Source: Akkermansia muciniphila
Lineage (GTDB): Bacteria; Verrucomicrobiota; Verrucomicrobiia; Limisphaerales; UBA9464
Direction: 5' to 3'
NCBI GenBank assembly: GCA_945873715.1
Contig: CAMCFL010000139.1
Coordinates: forward strand, 1 to 7,495
Length of the DNA: 7,495 bases
This document shows, in pieces, positions 1 through 5,418 of this stretch. The notes beneath the pieces are model-generated. The model did no database searches. It saw only the letters and a list, made by a program, of their open reading frames with translations, and was not told the DNA's origin. Position numbers and translations under genes: made by a program. The stretch's first letter is position 1, and every line of letters starts with the position of its first letter.

Positions 1-30
1 AGGAACCCCGAGTGGACGCAGAAAACCGGT

Positions 31-117
31 GGCCCACGAATCACACGAAGCACACGGATTGCCCGCCCGCATTAGTGTACTTCGGATCTTTCGTGTACTT
101 CGTGTGATTCGTGGGCC
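31..117. repeat. Long inverted repeat, copy 1
   Basis: The 26-nt left arm (31-56) and right arm (92-117) are reverse complements with one mismatch, around a 35-nt loop. The arms carry the periodic words CACGAA, CACACGAAG and CACACG. Pairing can extend outward through ACCGG (25-29) and CCGGT (121-125) past a 3-nt bulge. A transcript or single-stranded DNA would fold into a strong hairpin. There is no T-run after it, so it is not a typical terminator. Confidence 0.9.
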
Positions 118-193
118 GCGCCGGTGGTCTAGAGGCGGCCTGGTCCGCGCGTTCGCGGACGCGCCGCATTCCGCCTTCCGCCCCCGGGTACAG

Positions 194-266
194 GACCACA
201 CTTTGCAAAGTGTGGTCGTGCGCGCCTGCCCCGAAATGGCGATCACACTTTCCAAAGTGTGATCGC
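194..266. repeat. Paired CACACTTT palindromes, copy 1
   Basis: Two palindromes lie 21 bp apart. The first (194-217) is a perfect 24-bp palindrome with core CACACTTTGCAAAGTGTG. The second (239-266) has 13-bp arms around a central CC, with core CACACTTTCCAAAGTGTG. The cores differ only at one central base, while the flanks differ (GACC...GGTC versus GCGAT...ATCGC). The shape suits a dimeric DNA-binding protein or a REP-like element pair. No gene lies within several hundred bases downstream, which argues against a simple operator. Confidence 0.88.
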
Positions 267-365
267 GATGGGCGGAGTGCCGGCCCTCGGCAGGAACGAG
301 CCAAAGACGGGAGTCGATTCATCGCGGAGGCCGCAAGGAACCCCGAGTGGACGCAGAAAACCGGT

Positions 366-452
366 GGCCCACGAAACACACGAAGCACACGAATTGCCCG
401 CCCGCATTCGTCTACTTCGGGTCTTTCGTGTACTTCGTGTGATTCGTGGGCC
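366..452. repeat. Long inverted repeat, copy 2
   Basis: This is the second copy of the hairpin at 31-117. The right arm (427-452) is identical to copy 1. The left arm (366-391) differs from copy 1 by one base at 376, which adds a second mismatch to the stem. Most other changes between the copies in this segment lie in or beside the loop (391-426), as expected if the stem is retained more strictly than the loop, though the sample is small. Confidence 0.88.
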
Positions 453-481
453 GCGCCGGTGGTCTGGAGGCGGCCTGGTCC

Positions 482-499
482 GCGCGTCCGCGGACGCGC
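482..499. repeat. 18-bp GC-rich perfect palindrome
   Basis: The sequence GCGCGTCCGCGGACGCGC is its own reverse complement. In copy 1 (147-164) a T at 153 replaces the C at 488 and breaks the symmetry at one position. High GC makes short palindromes fairly likely by chance, so function is uncertain. Confidence 0.6.
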
Positions 500-530
500 C
501 GCATTCCGCCTTCCGCCCCCGGGTACAGAG

Positions 531-601
531 CCACACTTTGCAAAGTGTGGTCGTGCGCGCCTGCCCCGGAATGGCGATCACACTTTCCAAAGTGTGATCG
601 C
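531..601. repeat. Paired CACACTTT palindromes, copy 2
   Basis: This repeats the pair at 194-266. The first palindrome (531-550) is perfect over 20 bp; two substitutions at 529-530 shorten it compared with copy 1. The second (574-601) is unchanged, with 13-bp arms around a central CC. The CACACTTT cores are intact in both copies, while the spacer between the palindromes has one change. Confidence 0.88.
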
Positions 602-702
602 GATGGGCGGAGTGTCTCGCCCTGCGTTGGCTCTGAGTGGACTCTGCGTTCTCGACGACTCTGCGGCTTGGGTCCTGAAACTGAAATCCTCCCTCCGTCC
701 TC

Positions 703-821
703 CGGGGTGCCTCTTGAGTTTGTCATGCGTGTAGGCCGCCTGTCCTCAGGCGGCGATGAGAGATCCGCCCGCTGAGGGCAGCGGGCCTACATCCCTGACA
801 ACAAACTCAAGATGCATCCCG
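703..821. repeat. REP-type doublet: two GTAG-headed hairpins in inverted orientation
   Basis: The first hairpin follows GTAG at 731-734 and has 8-bp arms (735-742, 747-754) around TCCT. The second has 8-bp arms (767-774, 779-786) around AGGG and is followed by CTAC (787-790), which is GTAG on the opposite strand. The two hairpins face each other across 12 bp. Outer arms 703-723 and 801-821 are also inverted, 19 of 21 matching, and include TTGAGTTTGT and its complement. A GTAG tetranucleotide 5' of an imperfect hairpin is the known hallmark of REP elements mobilised by RAYT (IS200/IS605-like) transposases, and inverted REP pairs form BIMEs. No RAYT gene is in the window. Confidence 0.8.
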
Positions 822-905
822 TCCTCCGGCAGCCCAAGCCACGCCTTGCCCGGAAGCCGGACGACGGCGATGGTCGCAACAGCTTTTCCGTCGAAGGTGC
901 ACTTC

Positions 906-1109
906 ATGAACTGGCAGACCCCCATCGCCCTCGCCGTCGTCGCGCTGACCGCGTCGATCTTTGCCTGGCGTCGGTTCCGTCCCCGGGGCTTTTCGTTCGC
1001 GAAGGATACGCCGTGCGGATGTGTGTCCCCAAAGGGCGGGGTCCGGCCTCCGGGATACGTCATCGAAGGCAAGAAGGGGGAACGCCCCCGGATCACGCTG
1101 AAGTCCTGA
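906..1109 (+). CDS. Small Cys-containing single-pass membrane protein (hypothetical)
   Basis: This 67-residue protein has an N-terminal hydrophobic segment (about residues 6-21, TPIALAVVALTASIFAW), then an Arg-rich stretch (RRFRPR, 22-27) that by the positive-inside rule would sit in the cytoplasm. A C-G-C motif follows at 37-39, and the basic tail contains GKKGERPRITLKS. The start at 906 is chosen because GAAGG lies about 8 bases upstream and the protein begins right at the membrane segment. A longer in-frame start at 756 would lie inside the REP element. The TM-plus-CxC layout resembles small FeoB-associated Cys-rich proteins, but no feo gene is near, so I do not assign that. The paired Cys could bind a metal or form a disulfide. 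Function unknown. Confidence 0.6.
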   Translation: MNWQTPIALAVVALTASIFAWRRFRPRGFSFAKDTPCGCVSPKGGVRPPGYVIEGKKGERPRITLKS

Positions 1110-1167
1110 TCGGCGGCCCTCGTCCGCTTCCCCGACACACTGACGCTCCGGCCTTTTTGTCCGCCCC

Positions 1168-1971
1168 ATGCACTCCACCCCACTCCTCCGACGCCTTGGT
1201 TGCACCCGCATTGCCGGTCTCCTGCGGGGTCTTCCCTTGATCCTGGTTCTCGGAAGTTGCCTGCGGGCCGAGGATGCCGCCGTCCTGCGCCAGAGGGACG
1301 AAGGCCAACGGCTCGCGGTGGAACTTCGGTCGCAGAAGCCCGCCGAGAACCTCACCAACTCAGGAATCCTCCGCCTCCGCGACGCCCGCGGACGGCGGCG
1401 GGAACTCCCGGTGAACATCGTCACGCTGGTGGATGCGACGCGGTGGCAGGTCCGTTATGAAGCCCGACCCGGGACCAATGCCCCCGCAGAGTCCCTGACC
1501 GTCGCCTTCTCGACCCACGCCGCCCCGACCTACGAATTGGCCCGGGCCAAGCCAGGCGTCGCCATGGCCGAACCGCCGCAACCGGTCGATCCCGCCCGCA
1601 CGGCCGAGTCGTTCGCGGGAACCGATTTCTGGTACTGCGATCTCGGGTTGGAGTTCCTCCACTGGCCGGATCAGCGACTGGTGAAGGAAGAGCTGAGCAA
1701 CGGCCGGCTTTGCTGGGCCCTGGACAGCTACAATCCCGGCACCAACGGCTACGCCTCGGTCCGGTCCTGGGTGGACGTCGAATTCCACGCCCTGCTGCGG
1801 GCCGAGGCCTACGACCGGCAGCGCCGGAAGGTGAAGGAGTTTTCCACCGGCAGCTTTCGTCAGGTCACCGGCCGCGATGGACGCGAGATGTGGATGCTCA
1901 AGGACATCCGGATCCGCGACGAGTTCCGGGATACGCGGACGGAACTGCTGTACGACCTGCCGGGCGAGTAA
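1168..1971 (+). CDS. Secreted LolA-like (outer membrane lipoprotein-sorting type) protein
   Basis: The 267-residue protein starts with a basic N-region and a hydrophobic core (residues 15-30, ending LILVLGS), followed by CLRAEDA. Either signal peptidase I cleaves after Ala34, or LGSC (28-31) acts as an atypical lipobox. The C-terminal half carries FAGTDFWYCDLGLEFLHWP (149-167), then NGRLCWALDSYNP, SWVDVEF, RAEAYD and KVKEF. This order resembles the uncharacterised LolA-like 'outer membrane lipoprotein-sorting' family, whose fold is a lipoprotein-binding half-barrel in the periplasm. The N-terminal ~110 residues are less recognisable. The family match is from memory of its pattern; the sorting role is only inferred. 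It lies 58 bp after the small membrane protein on the same strand, so co-transcription is possible. No clear Shine-Dalgarno precedes the ATG. Confidence 0.65.
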   Translation: MHSTPLLRRLGCTRIAGLLRGLPLILVLGSCLRAEDAAVLRQRDEGQRLAVELRSQKPAENLTNSGILRLRDARGRRRELPVNIVTLVDATRWQVRYEARPGTNAPAESLTVAFSTHAAPTYELARAKPGVAMAEPPQPVDPARTAESFAGTDFWYCDLGLEFLHWPDQRLVKEELSNGRLCWALDSYNPGTNGYASVRSWVDVEFHALLRAEAYDRQRRKVKEFSTGSFRQVTGRDGREMWMLKDIRIRDEFRDTRTELLYDLPGE

Positions 1972-2319
1972 CTGCTGTGCTCCAAGGCCAGCGAGCCGCC
2001 GCACCCCCGTACCAGACCGGGGCACGGGTGAAGGTCGGCCAAAATAGGTCCAAGGAATACTTGCACAACCTCGGGGCCTGGTGCATCTGTCTCTCCGTTC
2101 CCGGCGTGAAAACCTCGGGTGCAACCGTTGGAAAGAGAAGTTCTGGTTGGTTGGTTCAACGATGGTTTCAGCGATCGGTGACTTCCCGTTTCGGCGGAGT
2201 TCTTTGAGGTAGGATGAAGATTTCGGGCGGTTTGCCCTGTGGGTTCTGCGGTCCGGTCCAATTGGTGGACGGAGCGGTGGATCCCGGGTCGTCCCTCCCA
2301 ACAGCTTTCCAAGGCGCCG

Positions 2320-2349
2320 TTGTTCAGTTCCTTGGAATCTCTACATAAT
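2320..2349 (+). promoter_or_regulatory. Possible sigma70-type promoter
   Basis: TTGTTC (2320-2325) is followed after 18 bp by CATAAT (2344-2349). TACATA at 2342-2347, with a 16-bp spacer, is an alternative. The surrounding 2320-2370 segment is AT-rich in a GC-rich genome. A transcript from here would start near 2356 and reach the terminator at 2420-2469, giving an RNA of roughly 110 nt. The match to consensus is modest. Confidence 0.27.
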
Positions 2350-2419
2350 CCTACTGAACTATTCTTGAAAATTCCCCGGGACGTACGGTCATCCCCTGAC
2401 TGGCGCCCCGGTTTGTTAT

Positions 2420-2469
2420 AAGCACCCTGGTTCGTGGCCAAAAGCCATGAGCTGGGGTGCTTTGTTTTT
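2420..2469 (+). terminator. Strong rho-independent terminator on the + strand
   Basis: Arms 2420-2438 and 2444-2462 form a 19-bp stem with no bulge: 15 Watson-Crick pairs and 4 G-U pairs when read as + strand RNA. The loop is CAAAA and the tail reads TGTTTTTC. The G-U pairs fall on the + strand RNA (read as - strand RNA they would be A-C mismatches), and the T-run is also on the + side, so the terminator acts on rightward transcription. It lies about 450 bp past the nearest + strand gene and shields the 3' end of purL from opposing transcription. It may end the LolA-like transcript or a separate small RNA. Confidence 0.8.
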
Positions 2470-2518
2470 CGGGCCCATGTTCCGCCCCAACTGGGGATCG
2501 CGCTCCGGTCTCCCGCTT

Positions 2519-2841
2519 TCAAGGCCTGGACCGGAGCCAAACCGCCTGCTCCACCCGATACGGGCGCCCCCAGAAGTCGTTGGCCTGCAATTCCCTCACC
2601 AACGCATCGCGCACCGGCATCGAGTCGGGAGCCAGGCGGCGGGCTTCGGGAAGGGGCGAAACATTGCCCAGGGCAAGATGTCGCAGGGCCAACCCGCCGG
2701 TCATTACCGGAGATCCCACCGCCCGACGCACCCGGGCAACCCCGGCACACGGTCCGCTGCGAGCGTCCTTGAAGTCGCCGCCAGGAGCAGAGCCGCGATC
2801 CAGCAGGCGAACGGACCCGATGGAAGTATCCCGATGATCAT
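2519..2841 (-). pseudogene. Signal-peptide reading frame downstream of purL, possibly frameshifted
   Basis: An ATG at 2841 lies 28 bp after the purL stop with GGAGG 4 bases upstream, the clearest ribosome binding site in the window. It opens a 45-residue frame: MIIGILPSGPFACWIAALLL, then AATSRTLAAD, then RVPGLPGCVGRWDLR and stop at 2706-2704. Residues 10-30 look like a signal peptide core with a cleavage site near LAAD, though the N-region lacks a positive charge. In another frame, one base off, an open stretch continues to 2519. It encodes a normal-looking sequence (LALRHLALGNVSPLPEARR, then DALVRELQANDFWGRPYR) with high third-position GC. The simplest reading is a secreted-protein gene broken by a one-base change; a true 45-residue product is the alternative. 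I recognise no family. Confidence 0.35.
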
Positions 2842-2850
2842 CGTTCCTCC
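2842..2850 (-). promoter_or_regulatory. Ribosome binding site for the frame starting at 2841
   Basis: Read on the - strand the sequence just before the ATG is GGGAGGAACG, giving a GGAGG core with a 4-base spacer. The other genes in the window have weak or no Shine-Dalgarno sequence, so this one supports genuine translation start at 2841. Confidence 0.5.
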
Positions 2851-2869
2851 CTCGGCTGGACCGGTCGCC

Positions 2870-5197
2870 TTACTGTGCCATGGAACGCGCGATGCTGTTC
2901 CACCAACCGTCGTGCAGGGTGGCCAGCGGCGCGGTCCATTGGCGTTCGCCCACCTTGAGCACCAGCGCATTCCCGCCCACGACGCCGATCCGCGCCGCCG
3001 GGACGCCCATGATCTGCGCCTGCTTGAGCACCCGTCCGGCGTCCTCGGCCTTGACCGTGATGACCACCCGACTCTGGGTCTCGCCGAACAAGAGCGCGTC
3101 CAACCGGACTCCGGCCTCGGCGAAGGCGGACAGATCAATCGTTGCCCCGAGCAATCGCGGGGTCTCCCGGGCGATGAGTTCCGAGATCCCGCATTCGGCC
3201 AGCGCGACGGCGAGCCCGCCCTCGGAACAATCGTGGGCGCTGCGCACCACGCCTTCACGGATCAGGCCGACGAGGGTGGTATGAAGCGTCCGCGCCACCT
3301 CGAGGTCGCAGCGCGGGGGAAGCCCGGTCTTGAGTTGGTGACCCACGCGCAACTGGGCGGAACCGCCCAACCCCTGCAACGGATCCTGCGTATCCACGGC
3401 CTTGCCCAGCAGGAGCACCACGTCGCCGGACTCCTTGAACCACTGGGTGGTGATGTGGGCCGGATCCTCCACCAGACCCACCACCGCCACGGTCGGCGTT
3501 GGATCGATGGAACCGAGTGCGCCGCGTTGGTTGTAGAGCGAACAGTTGCCACCCGTCACCGGCGCATCGAAGGCACGACAACCATCCGCCAGACCGCGCA
3601 CCGACTCGCGCAATTGCCAGAAGATCTCGGGGTTGTGCGGATTGCCGAAGTTCAGGTTGTCGGTCGCGCCCAAGGGAATGGCACCGGAACAGGCCAGGTT
3701 GCGGCAGGCCTCGGCGACGGCCGTCTTTCCGCCTTCGTACGGGTCGAGATAGACGTAGGCGGCATTGCAGTCGACCGCCATGGCCACGTACTTGTCCGGA
3801 ACGGGACGTCCCTCGGCGGGGTGCCCCACGGGAAGCACCGGCAGTGAATCCGCCTTGATCCGGATGACTGCGGCGTCGCTGCCGGGGCAGACAATGGATC
3901 CGTCGCGGACCATGTGATCGTACTGACGATAGACCCAGTTCTTGGAGGCGATGGTGGAGTCGGAGAGCAACCGGTTCAGGTCGGCGACCGGATCCTGCGT
4001 GTCCGCGATGCCGTCGAGGCGGAAGCTCCGGACGCCGGCCATGTAGGCGGCCTCGCGCATCTCGCGGAAGTAGATGGGCGCTTCGTCGGTCAACTTGCGG
4101 GCGGGGATGTCGGCGATGACTTCGCCGTGATGCCGGACCACCATCCGACCGGAATCGGTCACCACGCCGATCTCGGCCCAGGGAAGATCCCACTTGTCGA
4201 AGATCCGCTTCACCTCTTCCTCGCGGCCCTTGTGCACGACGATGAGCATCCGCTCCTGTGACTCCGACAACATGATCTCGTAGGAGGACATGTTCGGTGC
4301 GCGTTGCGGGACGAGGTCGAGCTCGATCTCGATCCCCGTCCCTGCCCGGGCCGCGGTCTCGCAGGTGGAACAGGTCAACCCGGCGGCACCCATGTCCTGC
4401 ATGCCGGCGACCGCGCCGGTGGCGAGCAGTTCCAGGCACGCCTCGCACACCAATTTCTCCATGAACGGATCACCGACCTGCACCGCACCGCGCTGTTGCT
4501 CGGACGATTCCTCGGTCAGATCCTGGGAAGCGAAGGCCGCCCCGGCCAACCCGTCGCGCCCGGTTGCCGGGCCCACGTAGAAGACTGGATTGCCCACCCC
4601 GTGGGCGGCACCGCGGGTGATCTGCTCATGACGAAGCACCCCGATGCAGAACGCGTTCACCAACGGATTTCCCTCGTAGGACGTGTCGAAATAGACCTCG
4701 CCGCCGATGGTCGGGATGCCGAAACAATTCCCGTAATGGGCGATGCCGGACACCACGCCGGTGAACAGGCGGCGCACGGTCGGGTTGTCGAGATTGCCGA
4801 AGCGCAGGGAATTCAGTGCCGCCACCGGGCGCGCGCCCATCGTGAAGATGTCGCGGACGATCCCACCCACTCCGGTCGCCGCACCCTGGAACGGTTCCAC
4901 GGCCGACGGATGGTTGTGGGACTCGATCTTGAAGGCGATGGCGATGCCGTCGCCCACGTCGATGATCCCGGCGTTTTCCTCACCTGCGCCGACCAGGATA
5001 CGACTGCCCTTGGTGGGAAAGGTCTTCAGGACCGGACGGGTGTTCTTGTAGGAGCAATGCTCGCTCCACATCACGGAGAAGATGCCCAACTCGGTGTAGC
5101 CGGGTGGACGCCCCAGGATCTCAACGATCTTCTGGTATTCCTCAGGTGTCAGGTTGTGCTTCGCCACAACCTCCGGGGTGATCACAGGTTCACTCAT
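2870..5197 (-). CDS. purL: Phosphoribosylformylglycinamidine synthase, small PurL subunit
   Basis: Cytosolic enzyme of de novo purine synthesis: converts FGAR to FGAM using ATP and ammonia supplied by the glutaminase PurQ. At 775 residues and without a C-terminal glutaminase domain, it is the small PurL that works with PurQ and PurS; neither is in the window. Visible motifs are MWSEHCSYK (43-51, with the expected catalytic His47), KIESHNHPSAVEPFQGAATG (90-109), GRDGLAGAAFASQDL (213-227), QVGDPFMEKL (240-249), QDMGAAGLTCSTCE (267-280) and SESQERML (311-318). The second AIR-synthase-like half follows, with VTGGNCSLYN and HDCSEGGLAVALAE. The ATG at 5197 gives a normal N-terminus; its Shine-Dalgarno is weak. 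No frameshift or missing key residue is seen. Divergent from apbE. Confidence 0.97.
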   Translation of the reverse strand: MSEPVITPEVVAKHNLTPEEYQKIVEILGRPPGYTELGIFSVMWSEHCSYKNTRPVLKTFPTKGSRILVGAGEENAGIIDVGDGIAIAFKIESHNHPSAVEPFQGAATGVGGIVRDIFTMGARPVAALNSLRFGNLDNPTVRRLFTGVVSGIAHYGNCFGIPTIGGEVYFDTSYEGNPLVNAFCIGVLRHEQITRGAAHGVGNPVFYVGPATGRDGLAGAAFASQDLTEESSEQQRGAVQVGDPFMEKLVCEACLELLATGAVAGMQDMGAAGLTCSTCETAARAGTGIEIELDLVPQRAPNMSSYEIMLSESQERMLIVVHKGREEEVKRIFDKWDLPWAEIGVVTDSGRMVVRHHGEVIADIPARKLTDEAPIYFREMREAAYMAGVRSFRLDGIADTQDPVADLNRLLSDSTIASKNWVYRQYDHMVRDGSIVCPGSDAAVIRIKADSLPVLPVGHPAEGRPVPDKYVAMAVDCNAAYVYLDPYEGGKTAVAEACRNLACSGAIPLGATDNLNFGNPHNPEIFWQLRESVRGLADGCRAFDAPVTGGNCSLYNQRGALGSIDPTPTVAVVGLVEDPAHITTQWFKESGDVVLLLGKAVDTQDPLQGLGGSAQLRVGHQLKTGLPPRCDLEVARTLHTTLVGLIREGVVRSAHDCSEGGLAVALAECGISELIARETPRLLGATIDLSAFAEAGVRLDALLFGETQSRVVITVKAEDAGRVLKQAQIMGVPAARIGVVGGNALVLKVGERQWTAPLATLHDGWWNSIARSMAQ

Positions 5198-5250
5198 CGA
5201 TTCGAAAGCCCGACCCTAGGGGTTTCGCCCGGGCAGACAAGCCCGTGGAA

Positions 5251-5395
5251 GTTGCCAGTTCCCAGTTGCCAGTTCCCCGGAGGGACGAGCTCCGCGAGCC
5301 CGAAACCTCTGAAGATCGATGGGGAGGTCACGGACTCGCGGAGCTCGTTCCTCCGGAGATCTGGCTTCTGGAATCTGGGGACTGGCCACCCGCCG
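5251..5395. repeat. Inverted-repeat element between purL and apbE
   Basis: Arms 5277-5298 and 5335-5356 match in 21 of 22 positions as reverse complements (core GACGAGCTCCGCGAG). The stem extends inward through ACCTC (5305-5309) and GAGGT (5324-5328), leaving a short loop. Outside the left arm are two near-identical 14-bp direct repeats (5251-5264 and 5265-5278, GTTGCCAGTTCCC plus one base). The region right of the arm, about 5357-5385, partly mirrors them. It resembles a dispersed non-coding element and occupies most of the space where the purL and apbE promoters should lie. It has no transposase. Confidence 0.85.
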
Positions 5396-5418
5396 CTTGG
5401 CTCCCCACCCTGCCAGCC

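Larger units (their letters stand above)
1..614. repeat. Two tandem copies of a 279-bp repeat unit, offset 335 bp
   Basis: Positions 1-279 and 336-614 align end to end without gaps. I count 10 substitutions, about 96% identity. A 56-bp unrelated spacer (280-335) separates them, and the first copy may extend left of the window. Each copy holds, in order, a long inverted repeat, a GC-rich palindrome and two palindromes with a CACACTTT core. The 335-bp offset is not a multiple of three, so any reading frame shared by the copies would be shifted. This argues that the open frames here are accidental. The duplication could be a tandem duplication or two insertions of one mobile non-coding element. 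Which one cannot be told from the window. Confidence 0.93.
1..905. other. Gene-free repeat-rich region
   Basis: No reading frame here looks like a protein gene. The open frames run through the inverted repeats and give low-complexity Arg- and Pro-rich translations. Besides the repeats listed separately, 615-700 holds a short imperfect direct repeat (GACTCTGCG at 640-648 and 657-665). Positions 822-905 are unassigned and may contain the promoter of the small gene at 906. Confidence 0.75.
1972..2841. other. Long intergenic region between the LolA-like gene and purL
   Basis: About 870 bp separate the end of the LolA-like gene from the confident end of purL. Positions 1972-2319 show no convincing gene, RNA or strong structure. 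Positions 2320-2420 are noticeably more AT-rich than their surroundings and contain promoter-like words. A strong intrinsic terminator follows at 2420-2469. The right part (2519-2841) may hold a broken - strand gene, described separately. The open frames across 1972-2450 lack consistent codon bias and recognisable motifs. Confidence 0.6.

Noticed and set aside
1..617. CRISPR-like array
   Set aside because: Only two long copies with a 56-bp spacer and no short regular repeats.
111..734. Long open frames of 100-200 codons on both strands through the repeat region
   Set aside because: They run through the palindromes, give Arg/Pro-rich translations, and the repeat offset of 335 bp shifts any frame between copies.
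746..1183. A - strand frame including a plausible-looking stretch near 800-907
   Set aside because: Its end is the REP element and its middle is antisense to the small membrane protein; the similarity to the frame on the other side of the REP reflects the inverted arms.
1360..2301. A 313-codon - strand open frame
   Set aside because: Opposite the LolA-like gene, which has a signal peptide and family motifs; the rest lies in non-coding DNA.
2239..2421. A 60-codon + strand frame in the intergenic region
   Set aside because: No ribosome binding site, no family resemblance, and it overlaps the candidate promoter region.
2447..3847. A 466-codon + strand open frame
   Set aside because: It is largely antisense to purL, which has full family motifs; the frame is a by-product of high GC content.
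5198..5250. Purine riboswitch upstream of purL
   Set aside because: Only a small CGGGC/GCCCG hairpin is visible; none of the conserved riboswitch core could be recognised.
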